64,000 nucleotides of DNA. Origin: Forsythia viridissima (lineage: Eukaryota > Streptophyta > Magnoliopsida > Lamiales > Oleaceae). The notes under the pieces were generated by a model. That model saw only the letters and a list, made by a program, of their open reading frames with translations. It was not told the origin of the DNA and made no database searches. Positions 24,401-36,539 of the stretch are shown in pieces. Made by a program: the position numbers and the translations under genes. Location of the stretch: contig CM059039.1 of the NCBI GenBank assembly GCA_030279155.1, positions 18,573,036 through 18,637,035 on the forward strand, in the 5' to 3' direction. Every line of letters begins with the position of its first letter. The stretch's first letter is position 1.

Positions 24401-27400
24401 TGGATTCTTTTCTAATGAAGACATCTCTTCTTGCATTGCTGCAAGCCATTGTTTAGAGTTAACTCCCTTAATGGCATCTTCAAAAGAATCAGGCTCATCT
24501 TCTATAGACTCGTTAAAAAGTAACATGTTTAGGCTATCTCCTTATTTGCCTCCTTTCTCTATCTATGTCTAACTAGTAGTTATCAAGAGGAGCTTCATCA
24601 CTCTCTACGTGTTCTTCAACAGTCTCCTCTTGAACAGAGGAGTCTTGACTAGAATCAGGTTGCGAAAGAGAAGTAACACTTTCATGATTTCCTAATTCAT
24701 CAATCTGATTTCTCTCAGAAGGCTCCACTTGAATTTCATTTCTCCCACCTAAGTCTATTTGGTTCTCTCCTCTTAGACCATTTTCTAAACAAGGAAACTA
24801 GAGCTCATTGAACACAAGATCTCTACTGACAACTACTTTAAAACCTCCTACACTTTTTACCCACAACCTATATCCTTTAGAACCCTCAGCATAACCAAGA
24901 AACACACACTTTTGTGACATTAGTTCCAACTTTCCTGTATTTTGATGTGCATATGCAGCACATCCAAATACTTTTAGGTGAGTATAAGAATGAGGACTTT
25001 TATTCCATACTTCCTCAGGAGATTTAAACTTTCAAAGAGGAAGTGGGATTTCTATTAATCAGGTAGCTGGCAGTTTTAACAGCTTCCCCCCAGAACAACT
25101 TAGGCAAACTAGAGGTAAGGATCATACACCTTACTTTGTTAAGGATTGTTCTATTCATTCTCTAAGCAAAGCCATTTTGCTGAGGAGTATGAGCCACAGT
25201 TCTGTGTCTTAAGACACCACTGTCTTTACAGAGGTTATCAAACTCATGATTGCAGAACTCTAGGCCATTGTCTGTTCTTAAGACCTTTATTTTTCTACTT
25301 GTCTGATTTTCAATAAGGGTGTGTTTGATTGGCAAAGATTTTCTATGGAAAATGTCTTTTTTCCGCCTATTTTCTAACTTGTTTGTTTGATTGTCAAAAA
25401 ATTTCTATGGAAAAGGTATTTTTCTACCTATTTTCCTTGTTTTGTTTGATTGCAACCTTTTTTTTTATGGAAATTTTTTTTTCATTTTCTCACTTTTGGC
25501 CACATTTTCCTTGTTTTCAAGAAAAATATTTTCTTTGTGGGATAGGAGAATTTATTTTCTATGAAAAATCTTTACTTCCAACCCATAATTTCTTAGCAAT
25601 TCATTTCTATAGAAAATATTTTCTTTCCACCCAAATTTTCCACTTGCAATCAAACACACCCTAAGAGTTTTCCAATTTCTGAAAACTCCAAAGGTTTCAG
25701 ATTTGGACTTTAAAAGGAAGACCCAATTCTTTCTTGAAAAATCATCTACAATTAGAAGAAAATACCTAAAATCAGAGTGGGTATTCATAGAAGCTGGTCC
25801 CCAAAGATCAGCATGGAGATATTCTAAAATATCAGATGACTTATGAATCCCATGAAGAAAAGGTAACCTAGACTGTTTTCCCAAAACACACTGTTCACAA
25901 AAACCAGGTTTACTCACTCTTTTTTTTCCAAAGGCACCTTGCTGATTTAAGATTTGGAGACCTTTATCACCTATATGGCCCAATCTTTTGTACCAAATAT
26001 GTGATAAATCTCTCTTATCTATTCTAACAGCAGTATTTAAAACTGAAGTTGGTTCACCAGCAATTGTGTAAAGGCCATTCCTCTTTGGAGCACTCACAAT
26101 AAGCTTACCATCTTTGAGAATTCTAGTAAACCCCTCACTGATACCTATATCAAACTTCAGATCATCTAATACCCCTAAAGAAATTAGATTTCTCTGAAGT
26201 TCAGGAATATATCTAGTTCTTTGGAGAACTAGATACTTGTTATTACTCAAATTTAGCCTTATTGTGCCTATTACAGGACATGTCATTTCTCATAAGGACT
26301 TTCCCCCCTTCACAATTCTGAAAATCACTAAACCACTTTTTGGTAGGACACATATGAAAAGTGCAGCTTGAGTCAAGAATCCATTCTTGACTAGGCTGAT
26401 TTGTGGTGACAACATAAACCTCTTCCTCTAAGTCATTTTCATTATAAGCTAAAGCAACTCCACCTTCTGTCTTATTTCTAAGTTTTTGATCAGCAAGCCT
26501 TTTGGGACAATCTTTTATAAAGTACCCCTCTTCTTGACAGTAAAAACACTTCTTGTTTTTAGTCTTTCCTTTAGCTTTGTTCTTTGGTTTGCCTTTCTCC
26601 TTACTATAGTCCTTCTTATTGGAATTCCAAGCTTTACTGCTATTTTTCCCTTTAGCTAACAAGTTTTCCCCAACTACATTGTCTCCTATTTCAGATTTGA
26701 GTTCTAACTCCTTATTTCTAAGGGCACTAATTATAATTTCAGGGGTGAGATCATCTTTACCATACTCTAAGACAACTTTTACATCTTTATACTTGTCACT
26801 AATTGAACTAAGAAGAACTACAGCAAGTTGATCATTAGAAATTTCTTGTTTACAATTTGCCAAATCCCCAGTAAGCCAATTAAATCTATCTAGATTTGCC
26901 TCTAAGTCTAAGGTGGGATCAAGTTTAAAAGTAAAGAACTGCTTTAACAAATAAATCTTATTTGGCATGGTACTAGTCAAATAAGTTGTTTCCAATTTTG
27001 TCCACAATTCCATGACAGAAGATGTTTTACCAATTTCTCTTAACACATTGTCAGACAAATGCAAGAAAATTGAACTCCATGCAATTTCATCCAGTTCCAC
27101 CCTTTTATTATCATCAAAATCAGTAGGCCAACTATTATCAATAGCTTTTGCACATTTTTGTTGTAATAACATTGCTCTCATTTTTTGGCGCCAGAGACTA
27201 AAGTCTCATTTACCATTATACACACTAGGTTCAACTTTAGTTCCCATTTTATTTTTCAAAAAATGAGCAGGACAAAAAAGAAACACTTCATATGCAGGTT
27301 CAGAGAGGTATAAAACACACAAACAGAAGAAATTATTCACATAAGAACAATTTTCATAGATTTGTAAATCTAGTTCTAGTTCCACAAACAAACAGTTACT

Positions 27401-29864
27401 ATATATATCAAGAAAACAAAAAATCACTTAAACAAGGAGAACTAACTGTTCACCTTAGATTCTAGGTCCTCTGAAGGGGCCTAGACAAAGGACAAACAGA
27501 AAGTCTCAGAGATTTTAATACAACTTTTGATTTTCATTTTATTTCAAAAAGAATTTATATATGTAGTGATAGTGTAAAGAGCTAAGGTTAGTGTTTTATA
27601 CCAAATCTTGAGGATTTAAACCTCAAGTAGAGAGAAGATCTCGTAAGATCTCTTACAGTATTTTACAAGACGAGAACGGTGACCAAAGAATACGAACAAA
27701 TCTGGTTAGATCTTTAGTTTTTCTTTCTTCCTTGGCTCTGATACCACTGTTACAAAACCAAGAGAAAACCAAAGATTAGCAACAAAAAGGAAATAACAAA
27801 TGCTAAAGAATACAGAAATGAAAATATAGAAACGCGAAAGTGACTTCAACGTTTAACTCAAGAACCATTCACAACATATATTTCATCGGATTCAGGACTT
27901 GCTTTTGTCAGGCATAACACTTCCACTCTCAACTGAAAATATCATGCCAACCCCTGGACCAAATCAGAGACTCTCTAACCCTAGTTTACCCAAAAACTAG
28001 TTACTGTTCACGGAGGATTATCACAAACTAAATCACCCCATCAACCAGATCAATCACTTAGAGAGTGATTATGTTTTCAAAGCTTGATCAATGATCACCC
28101 AAAATCAAGGATCCCCAAAAGAAAACCTAGAATGAGATGAAGAACAGAAGAATTTCGTGTGAGAGAGAGTTCAATCCAGAGGGGTACAATACCAGGGAAG
28201 AAGGGATGTATTGCCTTTTTAATCTTGGTTTTCCAACCGTCTGCCAGAAAACCACAATGTACGCTAAGAATCATTCCACTTGTCTTCATCTGGTGAAAGC
28301 CAGCTTTCACTTAATCAAACTCGTGGTTGGATATGTTAAAGGCGTGTTTAACAACTAAATGTAAACTTTGCACCACATTATCCCACAGTATTTAACCTAT
28401 TAAGGCAGACAAAAGGAGCAATCTTTGGCAGCCTTTGGGTTAGCACAAGCCTACCAGTTTTCTGGGTTTGATGTACTTCAGTCGCAGTATTTTGACCTGC
28501 TTAAATCTTCTGATCCTTTCATCTGTCACAGTCTTTCCTGATCAACCCGTTGAAATAATTGGATGGAGATGATGTGTTTCCTTACTAGCTGAAATACATA
28601 TGAAAGCAAGAGCTCAGTACATAGATATCAGTATAAGAATTGGATGTTTGCTGACTTGGTATACATATAGAGGATTGACCTATCAGCTAATAGTGCAACT
28701 TCATATATCCATGCACGTGATTATAGATTTTGGTATTATCAGATATTTAATACTTGTGTGTACAAGTGAAGTCTCACATAGAAGCTATATGCTTTTGGTC
28801 CCTGGAATGATGAATTCTACTGTGTACCTTTCTCCACCGGTGTTTCTTCGTGTTGGAAGTTGATGATTCATCAATCCCATTTTGGAGCAAAACTGTGATT
28901 TCATTGTACTTTCCGAGTTTCTTTGCTTGAGGTCCCTCAATTGAGAATAATGTTATGTATTTTCCTCCTTTGGTTGGTTTTGAGTATCTTCAACCTTGAA
29001 AATTTACTTCCTACAGGAGGCATACAAGCGACGCAACAGTTGGTTACCTCCTACTTGGGCAATCGTGGCAATGCTTATACTTGGTCTAAATGAATTAATG
29101 TTCCTTTTAAGGTAAGGCGTACTACCAAATTTTTGTTGCCACTTTTCTGTTAAATTCAGCTGGATATTCTTCTCCTTATAATAACCCGTGTTTTTTTTTT
29201 ATTCATGTGTTGTGCTGCTAAAACAGGAATCCTCTTTACCTTCTGGTGTTATTTATAACATATTTGCTTGGGAAAGCCATATGGGTACAGATAGACATTC
29301 CAGGGGAGTTTCGTAATGGCACTGTGAGTAAAAATTCGTTCTTCATTTGCAGTGACTATATCATCCATGCTCATGGAAGCAAGCATGTCTTTTTGTTATG
29401 GTTACCAGTATGTTGATCTTAAATTACTCAGTTTGGTTGTGGGCATGTCGGTGCATGCTCTTTTTCCTTTTTGTCTCCAGTAGGATTTAATTAGACTATT
29501 AAAAGTCACTGCCTTGTAGAAGCTCTTGTTGATTCATTTCAAGCATTGCCAAGGCTAATTTTGACTCCTTTTACAGCTTTCCAAGCTTAGTTCTCTCTCA
29601 ACAAGATTCCTTCCCTCAGTCATAAATCTTGTTAGACGACTTGCTTCTGAAAGTGAAGAGAGTTCAGCACCGATGCCTCCTCAGTGGCTTGCTTCCCAGA
29701 GCTTCAGAAATCAAATACAAAAATCTGACTCAGTAGCAAGTTCAATTCCAGATTCATCTGTCTCAACTGAAACTGGTGTTGAACACATAAGCCCTCAACT
29801 TAAACATCGGAGAGTAACAAATCCTGAACAAGAGGAAACATCCTGTTCCGGAACACATGACTAG
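15434..29864 (+). CDS. RHD3: RHD3/atlastin-family dynamin-like GTPase (22 coding exons)
   Basis: Coding exons: 15434-15581, 15767-15833, 15976-16078, 16793-16863, 17635-17698, 17782-17847, 17957-18004, 18076-18138, 18224-18280, 18376-18534, 18615-18683, 18754-18845, 19776-19854, 20478-20643, 21005-21129, 21277-21539, 21624-21720, 21806-21973, 22053-22157, 29017-29111, 29227-29323 and 29577-29864. They join without a break into 829 residues, the usual family length, and every intron is GT-AG. The G domain has the P-loop GPQSSGKS (45-52), switch SQTTKG (73-78), DLEGTD (95-100) and FVIRD (166-170). A helical middle follows, then two close membrane segments (~684-725, around LLRNP) and a Ser/Thr-rich cytosolic tail. 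The family tethers and fuses ER tubules and supports root-hair growth. Which paralogue (RHD3 or an RHD3-like) this is cannot be settled here. Intron 19 is 6.86 kb because of an antisense Copia insertion; its splice sites look intact. Confidence 0.95.
16916..17110. repeat. MITE in intron 4 of the RHD3-like gene
   Basis: About 70-base inverted repeats, ending ACCATTCCTCCTACCAA and its complement, enclose ~195 bases. A 23-bp direct repeat with one mismatch (TACCTAATAGTCTAATG...; 16894-16916 and 17123-17145) flanks it. That is too long for an ordinary target duplication. Confidence 0.7.
18846..19775 (+). other. Long intron 12 of the RHD3-like gene
   Basis: A 930-base intron, much longer than its neighbours. 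A CT-rich stretch (19195-19270) and a C-rich block (~19490-19720) with two overlapping short open frames look foreign to the AT-rich introns nearby. I recognise no protein or element ends in it. Confidence 0.5.
22192..22821 (-). repeat. 3' LTR of the second Copia element
   Basis: Direct copy of 27748-28387. The purine-rich CCAAGGTGGAGAT on the minus strand just inside it (22822-22834) is the likely polypurine tract. Confidence 0.93.
22932..25313 (-). pseudogene. RT, RNase H and integrase 3' part of the second Copia element
   Basis: The 22932-23915 segment is a long open stretch with the RT catalytic YVDDIL, LGMDI, the VGSIMYLMVCTRPDL block and an RNase H with SLSSTEAEYM and NPADMGTKVL. Upstream on the minus strand (23916-25313) the integrase and N-terminal RT remain recognisable but carry stops and frameshifts. 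The region is separated from the rest of integrase by the MITE at 25317-25661. It belongs to a different Copia family from the element at 59-7528, judging by both protein wording and primer site. Confidence 0.88.
25317..25661. mobile_element. Tourist-like MITE inside the Copia integrase
   Basis: 345 bases with ends GGGTGTGTTTGATTGGCAA / TTGCAATCAAACACACCC and a TAA target duplication (25314-25316 and 25662-25664). Inside are several GATTGNCAAA...TTTTCTATGGAAAA repeats. It interrupts the integrase reading frame of the Copia copy, so it inserted later. Same terminus as 10150-10380. Confidence 0.9.
25662..27181 (-). pseudogene. gag, protease and integrase 5' part of the second Copia element
   Basis: gag runs from ~27181 (ELWTKLETTYLTSTMPNKIYLLKQFFTFKL and similar), with a zinc knuckle whose histidine has become tyrosine (CFYCQEEGYFIKDC). 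The protease motif reads WILDSSCTFHMCP, where the family has a glycine after the Asp-Ser. The frame changes near 26265. The pre-integrase HHCC region (YKRLGHIGDKG ... CEQCVLGKQSRLPF) and the first part of the DDE core (LHADLWGPA ... FLLIVDDFSRKNWVFLLKSK) then follow before the MITE interrupts. No start codon is certain. Confidence 0.88.
27730..27747 (-). other. tRNA-Met primer-binding site of the second Copia element
   Basis: On the minus strand the sequence immediately after the 5' LTR reads GTGGTATCAGAGCCAAG, containing TGGTATCAGAGC. That is the standard plant Copia site complementary to initiator tRNA-Met. Confidence 0.9.
27748..28387 (-). repeat. 5' LTR of the second Copia element
   Basis: Direct copy of 22192-22821, slightly longer because of small indels near 27980-28000. 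Confidence 0.93.
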
Positions 29865-30250
29865 TGTAGTTTTGCTAACTTTAATTGCTGTTCTGTTGTA
29901 AAATGTGCTTCTTTGTGCTTTTTTTTTTTTTTAACCACAACTAATGTTTTAAGCCGGAGATATTTGCGAATTGGACGCAGGTTCTTCCCCGTGCAAAGAT
30001 TGAAACTGGAGCAAGTGAAGAAACTTATGCTTGGTGTACAAACATTTCAACATCTTACATTTTCTAATGAATACCATGTCTGCATATGGCATTAACCTTT
30101 CAACAGAAAAACAGGGCAAAAAAACCTTGGCTGAAAATAGAGTGACAGCCATGTACTGAGCCATCATGTACATTTCTTGCGTATAAAAAATAAAGGACCA
30201 GAAAATACCAGTGTATATATTTGTACATATGACGTTATGGCATCATTTTC
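29865..30250 (+). terminator. 3' untranslated region and poly(A) signal of the RHD3-like gene
   Basis: About 330 bases after the stop there is an AATAAA (30189-30194), followed by T-rich and GT-rich sequence, as expected for a plant 3' end. No other open frame here shows features. Confidence 0.55.
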
Positions 30251-30423
30251 ACGGTTTGATAATAATTCTTGTCTTTCATGGGATTTGAAATTGTGCTGAA
30301 GTTTAAAATGTTCAATTGACTTGTGTTACATATCAATAGTTTTTTTATTTTATTTTTTCTATATTTTAGAATGTAATTTATGTTTGAATTTGTCATCCAT
30401 GTTTGACATTGCTTAAATTATAA

Positions 30424-30570
30424 TTTCAGTTGGTCAAGTTTGTCAAATATGCTTTTTAGCCACACATTTTATAGAACGCACAACTTACAATTCATTTTTT
30501 ATCCACGTATTCACTTATAACTTATAATATAAACACTTAAAATATAATTTTAGCACTACCAAACATATGC
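30424..30570. repeat. Diverged copy of the 14118-14290 MITE-like repeat
   Basis: Shares TATGCTTTTTAGCCACACAT, GCACAACTTACAATTCA and the TAATATAAACACTTAAAA segments with the earlier copy. Confidence 0.5.
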
Positions 30571-32650
30571 CGTGGATTGTTAGGAATATGTTAAGATTTT
30601 TATAATTTTTAGGTGAAAATATTTATATTATTTTGTATTTATTGACATGACTGAATTATTTCCACAAGTTTATTGTTTGTTTTTGAAAATCTATTGGCTT
30701 ATGGAGAATCATCTAGGTTTTTTCGAAATAAGATAATATTTTCGCTCTTTTTCTATTTTGTTTTACTCTTTATACAAATAATCCGTGTTTCGGTTTTTTT
30801 GTATCAACTTCTTGTATCCTCTCTTTTCTTTTTCTTTGTGTTGAAGAACCTTAACAGGTATCTAGTATGGCACGATTTTCTTTCCTTCCATGACAAGATT
30901 ACTACGTTTAAGCCTAGGAAACCTGTAAGGCTGTATTTCCATGGAAGACATTGAGACAAAGATTCTGTAAGTAAGATGGGTTTGTCATTCCAGTAACTGT
31001 AGTCTATTGCCTTTGCAGGTAAAAGTGTGGGTAGTAGTATTCACCAAAGATAATTATGTTAGCCGTGTTTTTTCTTGGGAAAATATTTGAATATGAGATG
31101 TGTTGATCTCCAAATTCGTGTGGGCATAGCTGTCAACATATCCTCTCCGTCAACTTATTTGGGTGTCGGAGGAATAAATAGATTGAATTTTGACTAAGTT
31201 TTTTAATATTGTGTACTTTTTAGTGGTGCAAGTTTGGGATATCATCATATTGGTTGATTTGACTTTTGTCAGTAGGTCATCGACTACGTCATCGTCATAT
31301 CTTTGATTTGGTACTTTTTTTATATTTGTTACTTTCTTTGGGATCCTCCTATCTTGCCAAATGTAGTACTCGCTAGTGGTCTCCTCACTTGATGTCTTAA
31401 GAATGTTAGAATTTTTATATTTTTTATTTGGAAATTGCCTACGGTATAATACGGTAGTGTAAGTAGATTTTTGCTTCTTATGAAAAGATCGTGTATGGAC
31501 ATTATTGCCGCCATAATAAGTGTCATAAAATTTATGAACTTGTCTCATAAAATTAAGTTAGGATCAGTAGGTGTTATCATTATCTTGTCTAAATCTTTGT
31601 ATCGGCTGAAATCAGCGTGGCTGGTATTATATATTTGGACTTTATGCAACCAAAGGATGGTTGCCTTGGCAATAGGCGCACTGAGGCTCTTCGAGGTCAC
31701 CAATAGATGAGGCGATCCTAACCGTTGCTTCGTGTAGGATACCTTCCTATTCAATTAATAATAGTTCCTCGACCAAGCCTAACATTAGGCTTTGGACTTA
31801 ACTGTGATGTGTTTGGGGCCAAGGACATGTGGGTTTACGTGGGGAGCAGCCGTAACAAGACATGTTTTTCTTTCTTTCGTCTATTCCTATTCCAATCATA
31901 CAAAATCCTTAAAATTTCGTGGTGAAAATCAATACACATTCATGGTAGGAGACTAATCATATTTAGACTCATTACCAAGGTCTTTATGGTTCCAATGTTT
32001 TAGTACTATTGAATAATTGAATAAAACTATAATAAATATTATTTATGTAATCGATTTTAAATTTCTTGATAGTAATTCTTGTTGGTTTAGTTTCTCAAAA
32101 TTGGACATGATTCCTCCTTCCACTAGAAACATTATATGCTTTGTGACTCAGCCCATTTTTTGGAAAATTTAAACTGAAAACCACACACTAAGGACAAACA
32201 TCTGAACAAGAATTTCTATATGCTGCTGACAAGGATGGTGACATGTTCCACTTGCATGGCAAAAATGGACAATTTTTTCATATATTTCAGTATTGTCAAA
32301 TCCCCCACAACTACTTTAATAATTCAAATGTAGTTGTTTTATTAATAGGTTAAAGTAGAAATTGGTGGCAATACCTAATTAATATATTATTAATGAATGG
32401 CTGATGATTTATGGATTAGGTTCTGGGCTCATAATTCTCTTCAATTATGAACAATCCTTCTTCTGTAACTGATTTCAGCTTTCTTGTCATTAGTAGAGAC
32501 ATATACACAAGAAAGTTGCAAACAGCAGCAGACCATGTTCTTACTTTAAAGAGAGTTGTTGGCAATGGCATTAGCAATTAAGGATCTTTTAACTTTGACT
32601 CAGATCTAATGTTTTCAAATAACACAAGATCTTACCTATATGTTATTTTA
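30571..32650. other. Intergenic, nothing recognised
   Basis: Only short open frames. The longest (31150-31548, minus, 132 codons) is Lys/Thr/Ser-rich and matches no family I know. It overlaps three other equally weak frames, so I do not call a gene. Confidence 0.5.
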
Positions 32651-33428
32651 GAGATTGTTTGGTGGAACTTAAAAATTTAAAATCAAAGTTAAAGTTAACA
32701 ATTAATTTTAACCATGTATTTTATGATACTAGGGGCGGACCCAGCCCAGGGCACAGGTGGGCTTGAGCTCACTATGCCCAAAAAAAATTGAAACAATTAA
32801 GACATAGCCCCGTACCCAAAGCCCAAAGTCCAAACCCATTTAAAATTCAATCCCATTAACTATTTCCACCATTAAACAGATTGTCAGCAACGATGTTTAC
32901 TTGAGTGAATTTTATATGAATTTTGATTTGTTATTGAGTGATGAATAATGATGTTTACTTGATTTTGAGAAATTATTTCAAATTTCAATAAGTAGGGGGA
33001 AAAAAAAACCTAAGGATTTTATATGTTTTTACATAACAATTTTTGTTGAGAGATATCTTGTTAATAAAATAGATATATATTCTATTATAAAAGAATTCGC
33101 AGCTGTAAAAGATCGTCGGGCACAACTTTCTTTAGCTAGTTTTTTATCTTGAATATTTTTATGCAGTTGACTTTTTGTAAATTTTTTTAAAAGATTATGA
33201 CTTATAAAAAAAATTAGATTCTTATAAAAATTGGCTAAGTTATTGTGATTTTAGAAAAAAAAAATTTCGGGGGCACTACCCCTGAACTCCCATAAGCCAA
33301 CCCACCCCTTTGTCATATCCTATATCCGCCCCTGCATGAGATCCACAACTTTTATAATTTTTTAACCACACATTTCATTATTTTTTTTTTTTATCAAAAT
33401 CTGCTAAAAAACTCCACCAAACAAACGC
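32651..33428. repeat. MITE interrupted by a hAT-like MITE (32730-33334)
   Basis: The outer repeat has ends GATTGTTTGGTGGAACTT and AACTCCACCAAACAAACGC. Inside it, an element begins TAGGGGCGGACCCAG and ends TATCCGCCCCTG. The 8-bp flanks of the inner element are only roughly alike, so its target duplication has decayed. The outer core (CAACAATTAATTTTAACCA) is shared with the arms of the foldback at 11848-14105. Confidence 0.6.
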
Positions 33429-34562
33429 TAAATATACCCAACAAAAATGGACGTCCCGTGTTTCTATATTATATAATAATTTTCTAGAGTGATTTTAATT
33501 AATTTATATGAGTTAACTATCGTTATAAGCGTAACAAAGTTTTTTCAGAGTCTTTAGCCTGGTTCTATGACACTTCTCATCGCAATCATTTTTGCTCCTA
33601 ATAAGCCCGTATGGGTCGAGGGCTGCCTCCTATTTTCTGGTTTACTTCTTGGGTACCAAAATAAGACTTTCACCTTTGGAGTAAGGGAACCTTTGGAAGA
33701 GAATCGCTAGTCTCAAACTCCTCACTTGGGAGAGCTTTTTGTTGCGTTTGTTCGTATACATCTAACTCAAACTCTAGCTATCAAATTCTGAAGGCAAGAA
33801 ATTGTGTTACTTAGCGAAAAAATGAATGGTCGCTTGCTCAATGTGTTTTGAGACAGTTGTTCGGCTAAGAAACTATTTGCTTTGCATCAATTACTCTAGT
33901 GAACTTTTACATTTCAAGAAGATTAAGAAAAAGAAAGTTGAATGATTCGAAATGGATTTTCATTTAAAATTTAAGTAGCACTCGATTTCACAAAATAATT
34001 TTTAACTCTTTCTTGGAGGGAGAGATTATAATTCCAATAAACATAAGTAGGAGTGTTAGGGGGTAATGAAATGTACTACTAGTTAATAATATTTAATGGC
34101 AAGGCTTCATTACAGCAATATTAGGCTTTGTTTTAGGTCCTTAATTAAAGGTGCAAGATCCAACGAAGATTCAAATCTTTGCTTTCACGCACTTTGACCA
34201 TAATTTTTTTTTTACTCTCAAAAACATTATTAGTCTAATTAATTATTGTTGTCTCCTCCATGCACGTGGACCTATGATATGAAAATCCTTTAACTTGTAA
34301 GCTTGACACAAATATAGGGTTAACAAATCTAATTACATTCTTTAGAGTTTAGAATCTCGACTTGGTACTGAACCAGTCATATTCACATTATGACACCATC
34401 TGTAGGAGACTTCCTATTTATAAACATCATCATTTAAATAGGATTTATAAATTTAGAGAATAAATGTTTTTAAACATTCCAATAATCTTTTTATTTTTAA
34501 CATTTCATTTTACCTTTCAATTAGTATTTAATATTTTTTTCCTATATATTATTTTGACATGC
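33429..34562. other. Intergenic, nothing recognised
   Basis: AT-rich sequence with no coding signal and no element ends I can pair. Confidence 0.5.
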
Positions 34563-34570
34563 TTCCCTCC

Positions 34571-34814
34571 TAGGACTGAGCAAAAAACCTGCGAAACCGA
34601 AGACCCGACCCGAACCAACTCGGGTCGGTTTCAAGTTGGGTTCGGTTAATAAAAAAAAAGAAAATTTTTTTTGTGTTCTTCAAATTGGCCCAAACCAAAA
34701 ACGGTTTTGGGCCCATTTTTTCAGATTTTTTGGTAGTTTCGGTTTGACGATTTTTTGTCGGTTCGGGTCGAGTTTGGCCGAAAATCGATCCAACCCGATC
34801 CACACCCATCCCTA
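34571..34814. mobile_element. hAT-type MITE
   Basis: 244 bases flanked by a perfect 8-bp target duplication TTCCCTCC (34563-34570 and 34815-34822). Ends TAGGACTGAGC and CACACCCATCCCTA are imperfect inverted repeats. The interior is built of GGGTCGG/CCGAACC wording. Confidence 0.88.
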
Positions 34815-36539
34815 TTCCCTCCTACTTATTATATGACTTTCGTCCATTTTTTTCTATTTTATTTTGTATATACTATTTAATTTAGTCAACATATGATTAT
34901 ATAAAATTGGAATTCTTTGAATATATTTAATTATAGAGACACATTTTTTATTTTAAGAGGTTAATTTGGAGACTTTCTTGGAGCATAATTTTAAGAGTTA
35001 ATTCTCTAAAATAGACAGCATTTTAATGTTTAAAGAGCTTATTGAAAATGTTCTTAGAACAACCACTACATATTCACATAATCTATAATTCAACTAACAA
35101 AATCGAATTTAACCCCCTTAAGCCAATTATATTTGTTACTATCTCGTTCAATGTGGACGTCATGTACGAGCTACATGCAAAGAAGAGACCACGTACGACA
35201 CATCTACCATGTCATGAAAAGCCATGTTAGAGCTTCATGCGATCCACGTGAACCTGGTCGCCACCCAACAACCTCAAAATATAAGTGCCTCGCTAGGTGC
35301 GCGAAGTTCCACTAGCGTCGCTGTGGTAGGAGGACTCATGGAGGTGGTTAGCCCATTGGCGAACCTCCTAAATAGGTAAAAGAAGATAGGTCTGAAATCA
35401 TGAACGACGACACACTTAGTGAACTTGTCTACCTTAAAGGGCTAGAGAAAACTTGAATATTCTCATTGCCACATGGTGGGAGGTATCATTTTCATGTGTA
35501 ATAATACCATTAGAAAGAGAGCAGAATCAAACAAAAAGCAGTTTGCTTACAGCGACCCAAGCTAATGAATGGTCAACACATGTCCAAAATGTAAGAAATG
35601 TCTGAAATACATTTGACTCTATTTTCTTATAAATACTCAATGTAAGTTGAAGGAAAAGGTGTGCAATATTCACACTCTAGCCAAACTCAGTCTATTTATC
35701 CCTCTTACACTCAAATTATATTTTCTTGCCGCTAACTTAAGCATCAGAGTGCAAATAGTGACCAAAAATTTATCGAGATGGAGGCCTTTGCATGCTAACT
35801 GTATTAAATTATGCATGTAACATATAGGTGGATGGGAAGATGGCAAGCGATCTGTTGACATCTTGGTCCAATCAAATTTTGAAGTCAATAGATTGGCATC
35901 ATCTTTGGTATCAGATAAAATCAACTACAAGTGGAAGTTAATAAAAGCCACAAAACCTGAAAGAACACTAATATGAGTGAAAACGAGGTGAATATGAGTA
36001 AAATGAAAAAAGTAATGATGTTAATCCAAGAAGGCACCTTGAAGAACATTCTGGAGAATTTGCAAAATCAACAAGCCCTTCCTAAAGGCGAGTAAACCCG
36101 GAACCGAGAGACCGTTGAGGTCCAAATTTGAGGACAATGATCATGACTCAAAGGCAAGCCAGTCTCACTTTTGCATCGAACGTCATCGCTCGTAAAGTCA
36201 CCACCTGGATCATTCGAATGACTTGCCGCATGATGATGGATTTCATTCTCGACGTGAGTGAGAACAGAGATCTTTAAGGTCCGTAAATGTCTTCGATAGG
36301 CTGGTTACGAGGCTAATTCACACCAACAACAAAACTCTAGCCTCTAGGCAAACCGCCACTAGAGACAAACGGAGCAGAGCAACTTGAAAGGTTTCCATGT
36401 CAGTTATTAAAGAGTCCCAAAGTTACAGGGACCAAACTTATGAAGTCGACCTTACCCCATCTAGATCTTTCAAATTTGACGATGATGACAAGGTCTCCCT
36501 TTGTCAACAAAAATTAACAGCGAGTCTATTTCTGATGAT

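Larger units (their letters stand above)
22192..28387 (-). mobile_element. Second Copia element, antisense in intron 19 of the RHD3-like gene
   Basis: LTRs at 22192-22821 and 27748-28387 start TGTTAC and end CCCACA. The 5-bp target duplication GTATT (22187-22191 and 28388-28392) is perfect. The element is read on the minus strand: primer-binding site at 27730-27747, then gag, protease, integrase, RT and RNase H toward lower coordinates. Many stops and frameshifts, a lost zinc-knuckle histidine, a changed protease motif and a MITE inside integrase make it inactive. LTRs differ by several percent by eye. Confidence 0.95.

Noticed and set aside
31150..31548. 132-codon minus-strand open frame
   Set aside because: Overlaps several other equally weak frames, is biased to Lys/Thr/Ser, and matches no family.
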